DNA from: Candidatus Zixiibacteriota bacterium
Lineage (GTDB): Bacteria; Zixibacteria; MSB-5A5; GN15; JACZUZ01
Assembly (NCBI GenBank): GCA_024280775.1
Contig: JAJRPM010000012.1
Span: 1 to 64,000, forward strand
Direction of reading: 5' to 3'
Length of the DNA stretch: 64,000 nt
The notes under the pieces were generated by a model, which saw only the letters and a list, made by a program, of their open reading frames with translations, had not been told where the DNA came from and searched no databases. The position numbers and the translations under genes were made by a program. This document shows, piece by piece, positions 25,801 to 34,296 of the stretch; the first letter of the stretch is position 1; the number at the start of each line of letters is the position of its first letter.

Positions 25801-27299
25801 AGGCGCCATTTGGGATTGGATTTCTAACCCTTAACAAGACAGTGGTCAAAGTTTCGGTTAACGCCTATGGAAACATTGGCCTGGGCTTTGCCGGTGATTT
25901 GGTTATTGGTGAAAAGGATATCAAAACTGCGGTAGCAGTTGCTATCAACGCTTACACTGGAGTTCCGACGAATGCAATTTTCGACGGTGAAAGTGATGAA
26001 GGATTGGAGTTATATGATATCGCTACTTTGCAAAACAAGATGGTAGCGGCGGCAAGCGGCGGTGAGCCTCCTATGCTCCCGATTGATGCGCTACCGAATA
26101 TCGCCATAAAGAAAATGGGGTTGAAGTTCGCTCCCAAGAGTGACCCTGATTTGGGTGTTGAGGCGGGGATGGCTATCAAGGGTGATCTTTGGGTTGGGAT
26201 GACACCCGGTGGTGAGATGAGCAACATTGCCGGTGTTGATTGCGCAGTTGGTGTTGAAGGCATCTGGATGAAAGGTCATCTTGCTAGTTTCAAGGTTGGA
26301 CCGCTCACGTGGGAGGATGCTTTACTTGATATACAGATGATACCGGGTGAGTCTCACTTTGTGATTGTAGGTGAAGTGGACATGCTCGGTAGTATGAAGA
26401 TGGTTGATATTTCTTTGAGTCGTGATAGTCTCAAGTTTGAAACTGAGACTAAAATTGACGGTTTGTATACCACCAGCTTTAGAGCCAATGGCGCTTTCAA
26501 TTTGACTAATCCATCTTTTGAGGTTAACGGTGAGTTGCAAAGTGATTTTGGTGATGTTTTGGCGACGCCGCTTTCGGAGGGATTGAAGATCTTTGCTGTT
26601 GCAGGAGCGAAAGTTGTTGATGCGGCTTTGGAGGCGTATGAACATGCGGATTTGGTTCAGGCAAAGAAGCAATCTGCTGTGGATGAACTTGAGCGGAGAT
26701 TGAAATCGGTTCGCGCAGGCGCCAGGCAGGCGACTCTCACTTCCAAGAAAACCAAAGACGCCGCGTATGTGAAATTGAAAAAAGCTATAAGAGCAAAAAA
26801 CTCAACCTACAGGTCTTACCGCGGCATTCCAAAGAGAAAAGTCAAAGCAAAACTTGCGGCGCTTAATAGATATAGAACTGCTTTGGCAGGATATCGAAGG
26901 CAAGTGGTTGCACATGTAGGCGCTAACGCGAAATATGTGAGCAAGCTCACGATTTACAAATCAATCCCTGACCCTGATAACAATCCGGCGTTACTAGGGC
27001 TCAAAGGTCAGGCCGATAAGCTATGGAACGAGTTGCTTGCGCAAAAAGAGAAACTCAAGAAACTTCAAGCCATTTATCGGGAAATAAATGATTTTCTAGC
27101 GGCGGCTTCGGGGCCCCTGGTTGTAATGCAAAAGACTAGCTTCAATTCATCGCTGAATAATTTGGTCAAGGGACAGGGAGTAGATGTTCACCTGGAAATG
27201 CTTGTTTTGGAGCGTTTGCAGGAGATGGATGTCAAGATTAGCTTCGATAATATCGGCGAGGCGGTAAAGACAATCCTGCAAAAGTTGATTAAGGGTTGA
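22824..27299 (+). CDS. Giant secreted protein: TANFOR-like N-terminal module, beta-rich body, C-terminal coiled coil
   Basis: This exported protein of 1,491 residues has a signal core (FFGPIVIVSFIILGSTL, cleavage near ALAQ). Residues 45-300 parallel the N-terminal module of the divergent giant (N-P-Y-P-S-P-Y-I-S-D-W, R-T-G-R-L-P-E-G-E-Y, F-P-S-F-Q-W-T-P-V-Q-A-P). The middle is about 950 residues of beta-rich sequence with no named domain. Near residue 1,270 it changes to a Lys/Arg/Ala-rich helical stretch of about 170 residues that looks like a coiled coil, then a short globular end. The ATG at 22824 (AGAGAG upstream) is chosen over a TTG at 22755. It lacks the carboxypeptidase-regulatory repeats of its partner. 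A surface fibre or adhesin role is inferred. Confidence 0.85.
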   Translation: MNLTCPRFAKAISNLPFFGPIVIVSFIILGSTLTYNRALAQTDALRATLSINPYPSPYISDWETSSSFGEASLTNTTDTNLTLRVSVRVVRERSGVIATAQSQLISVPPGDFARFSTGELTGYESYSYANSIENQIIQTGRLPEGEYEFCLDFEDEFGGALLSNVCASFFIVDPTPPSLLFPFDEEIVEGQFPSFQWTPVQAPASFPVKYDVKIVEILDGQVPAQALAANIAHYHSSSVIESNLLYPIDAIELEAGHKYVWQVRALGESDQPASSNNGYSEIWTFIYSSSDIETPQSTDARSIEIAPAGGSVSGLSLPSLDNSTFEEVRDKWNSFKSGEAVTIPIPGMGDFERFNVPNVQVAINDTLKMISFRGRTERFNEPAADVLLTLRWKGLKSAATICIKLPTFSFGGAFVEFASLGRFEELALDFSLIGFSNRNEKLSAAFFPGEFADFFEDQEVELKPGMNFHGVISIDRTPWFQRFVSFAGVEDNQVILKGYGGPVRNLLTKKTAKDFELSLSAQLPAIVSPDFRLWLKSRQFELEGGIRRALDSIKSSDTLAKNDATEAQYTPYLKLTETLKGSFFDNRELTFFRSLELSQTIGDTVTKVGVRFGSKDTLHLGLDWLNIHDVTLALEGEAEKTSVTLNGAISIGSVKLADSVLIGIETQSTKADTSKGVENESSFKEKSVGASKTKGKTKYRLKAALSDDFTLGDIWKIVKVIHPDPFLDGGGERDLSGLFDLSDFSFGINNSLELEVFFAGKTTLRNSETDLMVSLTKDFYGKRSFTLGIKPISWRLTEAIPALSNPVLDNLDFSNVGFVVTNKEARFESSDLGPDTHEFYSKIYASDEYTLVLKPGINMIAVIPFDNLQPDDPLITLMDHLGMHSKGLMLQGSFGNVFGLLSGEAGGSSSLIKDIYLKAGLPPMQPPGAPKWFVSGELALEVTGAPSVGMLGAITVDINGDILTFFVQGKIARDGAGVAVAIVGGLEAEKPWKAPFGIGFLTLNKTVVKVSVNAYGNIGLGFAGDLVIGEKDIKTAVAVAINAYTGVPTNAIFDGESDEGLELYDIATLQNKMVAAASGGEPPMLPIDALPNIAIKKMGLKFAPKSDPDLGVEAGMAIKGDLWVGMTPGGEMSNIAGVDCAVGVEGIWMKGHLASFKVGPLTWEDALLDIQMIPGESHFVIVGEVDMLGSMKMVDISLSRDSLKFETETKIDGLYTTSFRANGAFNLTNPSFEVNGELQSDFGDVLATPLSEGLKIFAVAGAKVVDAALEAYEHADLVQAKKQSAVDELERRLKSVRAGARQATLTSKKTKDAAYVKLKKAIRAKNSTYRSYRGIPKRKVKAKLAALNRYRTALAGYRRQVVAHVGANAKYVSKLTIYKSIPDPDNNPALLGLKGQADKLWNELLAQKEKLKKLQAIYREINDFLAAASGPLVVMQKTSFNSSLNNLVKGQGVDVHLEMLVLERLQEMDVKISFDNIGEAVKTILQKLIKG

Positions 27300-27573
27300 G
27301 CGTGGTAATTGATACAGTCCTGAGAGTCTCCGTCAATAGCTTTCCTGGCCACAGGTAATGTAACTGTGACAATAAGTCGTTTACGAAGAATTTGAGAAAT
27401 GGCGCCCCCAACTAGACGAGTTTCGTAACTTTTGTGCTATTGGGGAATACTGCATATTACAGAGTATTCTGGAGGAGGTAATTGGCCAAGCTACATTCTG
27501 CCCATTTCGAAATGGGCTAATCTGCGGTAAGGAACATCAGCTCGGGACTACAAACTAAGCAAGTTTTAAATGT

Positions 27574-30500
27574 TCATATATTCTTAAACAAATCTTGTAG
27601 AGAAGAATCTGGGGTCAGGTTTAACTTTTCTTTCATAAGTCGCTCATACTCTCGAAAGCGCTTAAGAGCTTTCAAAGACATGTTCTGTTTCAGCAACACC
27701 CTGATCGATTCTTCGATGCCATCAGCCCAGAGAGGATCAATTCGCAATGCCTTATTGAGAATGGTATCTGCGCGGGCGAAGTCACCCTGTGAGCTATGTG
27801 CTGACGCCAGCGTCAGAACGCCAGAGAGATACAACTCTCTCAAAGACTCACGCCGCTCGACTGTGTAGGACTCGTATCTCCGTTCAGGTAGAAGCTCATC
27901 AACGTACAGACTCAGGGCGCGCTCTAGTGAGTCAATATCCTGAGCAGTCGCCCCGGCTCCTGCGTCATACTCAGCTTGCGCTTTGTCCAATCTGGCCTTG
28001 AACTTGCGGTAGTCAATACTAGATTCGTCCGGCAAGACCAACTCATAGCAGTTGTCTGAGTGTCTCACGTAAGAGACTCCTCGCGGTTCGAAGTATGGGT
28101 CCAGCGACTTTCTCAAATCTGACACAGATGTTTGCAGGTTGATTCGCCCGGATTTACTCTCTTTGTTGGGCCATAGGCGCTCAATTAGCTCTTCCTCGTG
28201 TATGGACGCAGGATAGACGAGGCTAAGCATCTCTAAAATCATTCTAGACTTCTTTCGTGAAATTGTCACCAAGCTCCTGTCGGCATAGACTTCCAAAGCG
28301 CCTAGAACTTTTATTTCTAATGGCGGAAGATTGAATTCTCTGTATTCGTCATAATACTGTGTAACTAACCGCTTTATCTTAGCGTTCTTTGTCACTGATA
28401 GTTTCTTGAAGACATCACGGAGACCTCTTACTTGATTGGCTATTGCGAATTCTAGCAACCTACAAACCTCATCACCAGAGATCACGTCCGCAGAGAACAG
28501 TTTCTGAAATCCTGACACAAAATTTATTCGCTTATCATGGGAAATTAGCCTAGTCGCCTGATTAACATATATGTTTTTCGCAACAGCTATAAGAATAGCT
28601 AATGACGACACTTCATCATTCGGGCAGTGGTATGTGCGCCAATCAATAGCCCCAAAAGCCCGCAATGCTTTTTTCAGATGTGAAACCATCGGTTCATACT
28701 TTCGATAAGTGAAATAGTAATACATCGCATAAAGGTTAACTGTCACGACCCAAGGCTTAACACCCTTCGCGGACGCTATGCTCTCCAGCTCCCTAACGCG
28801 CGATAGTCCCGCCGATTCATTGCACTCCTGAATAGAGCTGTACAATTCGATGACCAATTGTTTAAGTCGATTTGAATTTGTAACGCCTTTGGACGGTCGA
28901 GAATCGTCATTGAGAACAACAATCGGTTTTCCTGCAATGAGACTGTAGAACTCCACATCCAAGGCAGTGTCAATGTAATCTGGAATGCTTTGCTTTTCGA
29001 ATCTGTCACATGCGCTTTGCAGAAGCTTTAACCCTTTCCTAGTCTGCCCTATTTGAAAGAGAGACGCTCCTTCAATGGATTCAATAGTCGCCCTTGCTGT
29101 CTCCAAGGAATGCGGGTGATTGCTTGAGGCTTTGACGAACTCGGCTATGGCGCTGAAGACCATTTCAAACGTGCACTCCAAAAAACATGAGCGTATCAAA
29201 TTTGTGTAAGGCAGATGAATCGCGGCATAAGACTTTGACTTAATACACGCATCTTTCATCTCTGCAAGTATTTCTCGCCCCTTGGAGATCTCTCCCTCCA
29301 TACAATAGGCATAGGCCATGTTGGTATTTGCCGCTACCCGCATTTCGAATTTGCTCTCGGGAATTAGTTTAACGCTTTCTTGCATGTGTTTGATGGATCG
29401 TGCGAACGCCAACTCAAGAAAAGCGGCGTAGAACAAGGGGAAATGCGCTATCGCAATAATATCCTCATCGAAAGGCCCGTGACTCTCCACTAGCGCGTCC
29501 CACTGTTGTAGAATTGAATCATAGCTCAAATCTGCGCCGACAAAGATTCTTGACCATTGATGTTGCACCCATAACTTACCAAGCGATTCACTTCCTTTTG
29601 CAAATCTGTCCGGTTGTAAATGTTCATTGAGAAACAGCTCGAGCGTCTTGTAATCAGCATAGAGAACATACAGGTTGGACTTCAGATTCACGTATGATGG
29701 ATTATGATGCTCTGGCCGAGGCACTCTATCCAGCCATTTCTTTACCACGCCGTGCCCATTTACTTTGAGGATAGCCCACCAATGTTTATTCATCTCGGCA
29801 AGCGCTCGTTCGAATTCTGAAGCGCTCATCAGCAAATCTATCGCTTCCAAAATCTGTCCGGAGTCCACGATGTCCTTGAACATCTCGTTTGTGAATTCGC
29901 TTCTTTGATTCACAGAAAAATATTTCTCGAATTGGCCTGCAAGCGCATCTCGGACGAGCGGGTGAAGCGAGACGGATTCTGTGTCTTCGGAACTTACCAG
30001 CGGGATTCCTGAGTCTCTAACTGTCTCAAGTTGTTCTTGAACATGCTTCTTGTCTTTGAAGAGCGCGCTACAACAGTCAACGGATATGTTCTTCAGGAGT
30101 GAAGTCTTAATGAGAAACTCCACTGTCTCCTGCGGTAAGCCATCTAGGATTTCCTCAATGATGTATTCATTTGCGGTCTGCGAATAGAGCTTGTCGAGTT
30201 CGGTAGTCGAATTGTGGTCAATGCGCTTCAGAATCGAGATCAACAACCCAATTTGAATTCCCCAACCCTTGGATTGTTTCCAAATGTTCTTCAGGACTAG
30301 CTCCGGGAATGACGCCTCTAACCTCTTGTTTGCTATGCCCACAAATTCTTTGTATGTGAATTCAAAATCTTCTTGTTTCAATAAGTCAGCGTTTCCACTT
30401 TCGAGCAGCTTGCCAAGCTTAATCTTGGGTTTAACTCGGGAGGTTAGTATGAACTTGATTTTGCCGTTTGAATAGCGAAGTAGCCGACTGACAAAATCAC

Positions 30501-30930
30501 ATATGCTCTTTTCGTTGTTTACACACTCCCAATTGTCCATGACAAACCAGACAGGAGCTCCCTTGTGCTCCTGGCACAGGAAGCTCAACTCATCGAGTAG
30601 AGCAGATATTGCATTGGGAGTAGAGTGGTCTCCGGCAAGTAATTCTCCAAACATTGTCCTGTTGCATGACGTTAGAGATTTCAAGAACTGCTCAACGAAT
30701 CTCTCAATCGTTGCATCGTTTTCATCAATTGTTAGCCATGCCTTGCTTTTCCGTTGAACATTTTTCAGCGCTTGGTGCGCGAGAACCGTCTTTCCAAAAC
30801 CGGCTGGAGCCCAAAGCACGAAAAGATTGCGCTTCGAGCTTGCAGAGAATCTATCTGTGAGCCTTCTCCTTGGATAGATCATCTCCGGTGGGTTCGGGAT
30901 TTCATTCTTGATTGTCAACAGGCGGGGCAT
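27574..30930 (-). CDS. MalT-like ATPase transcriptional regulator with SARP/BTAD output domain
   Basis: This cytoplasmic regulator of about 1,120 residues has a Walker A site (A-P-A-G-F-G-K-T, residue ~45 onward), a Walker B-like V-W-F-V-M-D-N-W and T-S-R typical of STAND/MalT ATPases. A long helical, TPR-like middle follows (~350-860), then a winged-helix DNA-binding domain of the OmpR/SARP type (L-E-I-K-V-L-G-A-L-E-V ... E-E-L-I-E-R-L-W-P) and a bacterial transcriptional activator (BTAD) domain to the C terminus. Two ATGs compete (30942 and 30930). AGGAG abuts the first, so the second, 12 bases from it, is preferred. It is divergent from the 31073-35805 operon, its most obvious target. Confidence 0.88.
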   Translation of the reverse strand: MPRLLTIKNEIPNPPEMIYPRRRLTDRFSASSKRNLFVLWAPAGFGKTVLAHQALKNVQRKSKAWLTIDENDATIERFVEQFLKSLTSCNRTMFGELLAGDHSTPNAISALLDELSFLCQEHKGAPVWFVMDNWECVNNEKSICDFVSRLLRYSNGKIKFILTSRVKPKIKLGKLLESGNADLLKQEDFEFTYKEFVGIANKRLEASFPELVLKNIWKQSKGWGIQIGLLISILKRIDHNSTTELDKLYSQTANEYIIEEILDGLPQETVEFLIKTSLLKNISVDCCSALFKDKKHVQEQLETVRDSGIPLVSSEDTESVSLHPLVRDALAGQFEKYFSVNQRSEFTNEMFKDIVDSGQILEAIDLLMSASEFERALAEMNKHWWAILKVNGHGVVKKWLDRVPRPEHHNPSYVNLKSNLYVLYADYKTLELFLNEHLQPDRFAKGSESLGKLWVQHQWSRIFVGADLSYDSILQQWDALVESHGPFDEDIIAIAHFPLFYAAFLELAFARSIKHMQESVKLIPESKFEMRVAANTNMAYAYCMEGEISKGREILAEMKDACIKSKSYAAIHLPYTNLIRSCFLECTFEMVFSAIAEFVKASSNHPHSLETARATIESIEGASLFQIGQTRKGLKLLQSACDRFEKQSIPDYIDTALDVEFYSLIAGKPIVVLNDDSRPSKGVTNSNRLKQLVIELYSSIQECNESAGLSRVRELESIASAKGVKPWVVTVNLYAMYYYFTYRKYEPMVSHLKKALRAFGAIDWRTYHCPNDEVSSLAILIAVAKNIYVNQATRLISHDKRINFVSGFQKLFSADVISGDEVCRLLEFAIANQVRGLRDVFKKLSVTKNAKIKRLVTQYYDEYREFNLPPLEIKVLGALEVYADRSLVTISRKKSRMILEMLSLVYPASIHEEELIERLWPNKESKSGRINLQTSVSDLRKSLDPYFEPRGVSYVRHSDNCYELVLPDESSIDYRKFKARLDKAQAEYDAGAGATAQDIDSLERALSLYVDELLPERRYESYTVERRESLRELYLSGVLTLASAHSSQGDFARADTILNKALRIDPLWADGIEESIRVLLKQNMSLKALKRFREYERLMKEKLNLTPDSSLQDLFKNI

Positions 30931-31072
30931 ATAACTGACCATCTCCTACAGAGTTAAGACATTACAGCCAAAAACTACGAGAATTCGCGGATTTTTGCAA
31001 GAAATCTATCAAAAAAGACTAATACAGTCCAAATAGTAAGTCACCAGTAAGTGGAGAATCTATAGTTGGAGT

Positions 31073-31285
31073 ATGAAAAGCAATGAAAACACAGCGGATA
31101 CAGCCAGCACAGAAAACATACACGAGAAAAACACCCGTCCACAAAAAGTCCTCTTGCACATAGCTCGCCGGGAGGGAAAATGGACAGGACGAGCTATTTC
31201 TTATGCGCGTAAAGAAGAGATTCTTTTTGGCAGTCTAGTGGAGTTGATTGATTGGCTTTCAAATGATAATAACAAAACACGATGA
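31073..31285 (+). CDS. Small hypothetical protein, 70 residues, translationally coupled to the lipoprotein
   Basis: This small soluble protein has a polar Asn/Thr/Glu-rich first 25 residues and a compact basic C-terminal half (V-L-L-H-I-A-R-R-E-G-K-W-T-G-R-A ... L-V-E-L-I-D-W-L). There is no signal peptide and no recognised family. Its TGA overlaps the ATG of the next gene as ATGA, a classic coupling junction and the best argument that it is real. A GGAG lies only one base before its ATG and another about 18 bases before, so the start is not ideal. The C-terminal pattern would suit a small helical regulator or anti-factor, but no function is claimed. Confidence 0.6.
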   Translation: MKSNENTADTASTENIHEKNTRPQKVLLHIARREGKWTGRAISYARKEEILFGSLVELIDWLSNDNNKTR

Positions 31286-34266
31286 GGCATATTTTGAGAT
31301 TCTCAAGAAGATCATCACATCACAACAAACGTGGAACACTAAGATTCGGCGTGGCGGCGCTACTGCTGTCCGTAGCGCTACTCTACAGTTATAGTTGTTC
31401 AAAGAAAAACCCGGTTGATAGCGAGCCACCGAAGCCGTCAATCTCGGCGCTAACTCTCACTCCATCACATGGAGCTCCCGGGGCTTCGATTGATATAGGT
31501 GGTCTGATCGTTGACACAGCAATAACTAGCACCTATACGATATTCTTCGGTGAAACGCAGTCCCTGATTTCTATCAGTCCGCTAGGCGGTGTCTCCACTG
31601 TCGCGCCATTGTTTTTCGATGCTGTGACAGCGTGGCACGCTCCACCTGACAGCGCGCTTGATGTTTCGATATTCCGCAATGACACGCTTGTAGGCGAAGT
31701 AAAAGCGGCGTTTATTTCCGATTCACTGATAAAGGCTCCCGGCACAACAGAGAGAGTTTTCACTGACCTCCTAGATCTCGGACAAGCTCTCAAGGAAATG
31801 GTTTCTTCATTCCCGACTACACCCGGTTTTGAAGAACAGGTGTTCTTTGCGGTCGCTCAGGCGATTGATAGCTATTTGGTTTCCGAAGATTTCCAGGGCG
31901 CTCTGGACTCTTTGAGCGCAGAACCGCTAGCGCTTGAACTCGTGGATGCAATCTACGCCTCAGCGGAGTTCGATGAGACTACATCGGCTATCACCGATGC
32001 TTTCCAAGCTCTTGCAACGGCTCTGGCTGTCCCTGGTAATGTAAACAGAAGACTGTCAGGTAGCATTATTGGTGATGTCGAACTTTCAAAGAGAATGCAG
32101 GTTGCAGGAATACTGCAGGAATACACGCAGTCATTTGTGCACGGTAACAATGTTGCATTAGGGCTAATCAACTCGGGCATTTCTGCGGCGGGGATGCTCT
32201 CGTCCACTTTGAATAGACTTCTTACTCTGGCAGGGCCAATAACCAGAGCTCTATCAGCGGCGGGGGCGGTCTACGCCATCCTTGATATAGTTCTTACAAA
32301 AATCATCGTTGCGGCGCTTCCGACAAAGCTTGACTCGATAGTTGTGATTTTTGATCCGGGCGCGGAATCCAATCTCAAAGTTGGTGACACCACGAAAACC
32401 GTCAAACTGATCTTCGCCTCAAATGAGCCTGTCCCAATAACCGCTAACGATTTGATTTCGGTTTTTCTCTCGACTGCCGGGGTTTTCGTTCCTAGCGCTA
32501 ATACACAACGAGAAAGAATACTCGCTTCCGTTAAAACGATGCTTGGTTTCTTGAAAACAGGGCTCGTATCCTACAAGAATGCCCATCCTGACTTCGCCTT
32601 TGATCCTGACATTCTTGACTTCAACAATGGTTTCACTATTCCAAAAATACGTAGTACAGCTTCAATTGAGGATACTGCTCTAGTAGACTTCAATGTCGGT
32701 TCAAACAGCAATGTAGCGCAAGCTCTACCGGGCCAACTTGAATGGAAAGCCATTGAGCCGGGCTCTGCGGATGTCTGGATTGAAGCGCGAGCAGTCGGCG
32801 AATCCGGAATCGCTATTTTCCCCGGAGTTGGGATACCACTCCCCTATGTCTATACAGGTACGACTTTTGGTGTAATAGACACCGGAGAGGTTCCTTTTTC
32901 CAATAAGACGCGAGTTACTGTTTCGGCAAAAATATTTGTTGAAGCAACTCTATTTCCTGAGACCGTCCAAGAAGATTCCGCATCTCAGTTGGTGGTGAGC
33001 GCTGGGCATCTTGGACCCAACGGTGAAACTGTTCACGAAGACGGAATTCTTATTGACATTTTTGTAACTGGCGGAGTAGCAACGCCACAGTCAGGTGTCA
33101 CTGGCGGTCTTTTCAGCAGGGTAACTAGTGACATTGTAGCTAACCCCGGAGAGGACTCTGTCATCATTCGCATCGTCGCCACTGATAATGTCGTGGGCTC
33201 TGACGGGACGTTTGCCACAACAGATACAATCATCGGAGCCGATGCTATTTCTTCGATACCGGCTGGGGATAACGGACCAATACTTTACAGAGAGAGCAAT
33301 GACGAGACTGAATTTATCAACAATATGAATTTTAGGGTGGCTATACCCGGGGTCAGGGGTGGTGCAAGATTTGATTTTCCTCCTCCTTTTGACAAGGCGC
33401 GTTTTGTTAAATCTGCAACGCCATCTACTGACAGGAAATATATCTTGTTAAGCGGCTCTCATAGTTACCGCTGGGAAACCGGAACATACGATAGATTTGA
33501 TTTCGGTCCGCTAATGTCACTCGCGGTAAATAGAGGTTTCAGTGAATTCCGCCCCAGCAAGTATTATGTGATGGGCAAAGAAGCAAATTCTGCCAACAGC
33601 CCCGATAGTTCGACCGTAATCTATACTTATGATTTCATGTCGTTTGCAGTAGAAAAATTTGCGACTTTGGACACCAATTTTTCCCTTTTCCCAAGGGCTT
33701 TTGTTCCATCCCCAGTCGCCGATGAGTTCAGAATCGCGTCTCATACTTCTATCTTCAAAGTAGATTCTTCTGGAGTAGTCACCACAATTTTCGAGAAAGG
33801 TGGAAGCGATCCTTCCTTCAGAAACTTGTTCTGGACGTCAGATGGCCAGGAAATGATAGTTTCACTTGCTAGTGGACCAATTAATGACCCTGCAATAGGT
33901 GTGATACCTAAGGGTGGGGGACAGATGCGCAGGTTTCCGCTAGATACGAGGACAGCTGTAGACTTCATACAATTGCAATATCGTGCAGCGAGTAGGGAAG
34001 TCGCTTATGTGGGCGCATCAAATGGGATATTGCTACTGAATATCGACAATGGTTCGAATCGAACCGTTCCCACAACCTCGAATTCCGCAATCCTAAAGTT
34101 TGTCCTTTCACGAGACGGAAGGTTCGCGGCTGTGTCTGAAGCATTTAAGCCGGGTCCAAGCACGTTCTTCAGGGTAATAGTTGTCAATCTTGACACTGGT
34201 GAGAAGCAGACCGTAGATGGGAACTTCCAGTGGGCATCGGGGAATCTGGAGTTGATGGTCTGGTAA
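31282..34266 (+). CDS. Probable outer-membrane or surface lipoprotein, IPT/TIG-like start and propeller-like C-terminal part
   Basis: This 994-residue exported protein has a basic 22-residue leader, hydrophobic core VAALLLSVALLY and Cys39 in S-Y-S-C-S-K-K-N-P. That resembles FCB-type lipoprotein signals, though the -3 position is not ideal. Residues ~53-150 look like an IPT/TIG immunoglobulin-like domain (L-T-L-T-P-S-H-G-A-P-G). The last ~300 residues contain patterns such as S-D-G-Q-E-M-I-V-S-L and S-R-D-G-R-F-A-A-V-S, suggesting WD40/TolB-like blades. The middle is unrecognised. It is coupled to the preceding small gene and is followed 30 bases later by a secreted coiled-coil protein. The function is unknown; the divergent SARP regulator probably controls it. 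Confidence 0.75.
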   Translation: MRHILRFSRRSSHHNKRGTLRFGVAALLLSVALLYSYSCSKKNPVDSEPPKPSISALTLTPSHGAPGASIDIGGLIVDTAITSTYTIFFGETQSLISISPLGGVSTVAPLFFDAVTAWHAPPDSALDVSIFRNDTLVGEVKAAFISDSLIKAPGTTERVFTDLLDLGQALKEMVSSFPTTPGFEEQVFFAVAQAIDSYLVSEDFQGALDSLSAEPLALELVDAIYASAEFDETTSAITDAFQALATALAVPGNVNRRLSGSIIGDVELSKRMQVAGILQEYTQSFVHGNNVALGLINSGISAAGMLSSTLNRLLTLAGPITRALSAAGAVYAILDIVLTKIIVAALPTKLDSIVVIFDPGAESNLKVGDTTKTVKLIFASNEPVPITANDLISVFLSTAGVFVPSANTQRERILASVKTMLGFLKTGLVSYKNAHPDFAFDPDILDFNNGFTIPKIRSTASIEDTALVDFNVGSNSNVAQALPGQLEWKAIEPGSADVWIEARAVGESGIAIFPGVGIPLPYVYTGTTFGVIDTGEVPFSNKTRVTVSAKIFVEATLFPETVQEDSASQLVVSAGHLGPNGETVHEDGILIDIFVTGGVATPQSGVTGGLFSRVTSDIVANPGEDSVIIRIVATDNVVGSDGTFATTDTIIGADAISSIPAGDNGPILYRESNDETEFINNMNFRVAIPGVRGGARFDFPPPFDKARFVKSATPSTDRKYILLSGSHSYRWETGTYDRFDFGPLMSLAVNRGFSEFRPSKYYVMGKEANSANSPDSSTVIYTYDFMSFAVEKFATLDTNFSLFPRAFVPSPVADEFRIASHTSIFKVDSSGVVTTIFEKGGSDPSFRNLFWTSDGQEMIVSLASGPINDPAIGVIPKGGGQMRRFPLDTRTAVDFIQLQYRAASREVAYVGASNGILLLNIDNGSNRTVPTTSNSAILKFVLSRDGRFAAVSEAFKPGPSTFFRVIVVNLDTGEKQTVDGNFQWASGNLELMVW

Positions 34267-34296
34267 CAAAAAGAAACTCAATCAGGAGATAGAACA

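Noticed and set aside
30931-31072. Sigma-70-like promoter with TTGCAA and ACTAAT
   Set aside because: The -10 match is weak, and promoters of this group may not follow the sigma-70 consensus.
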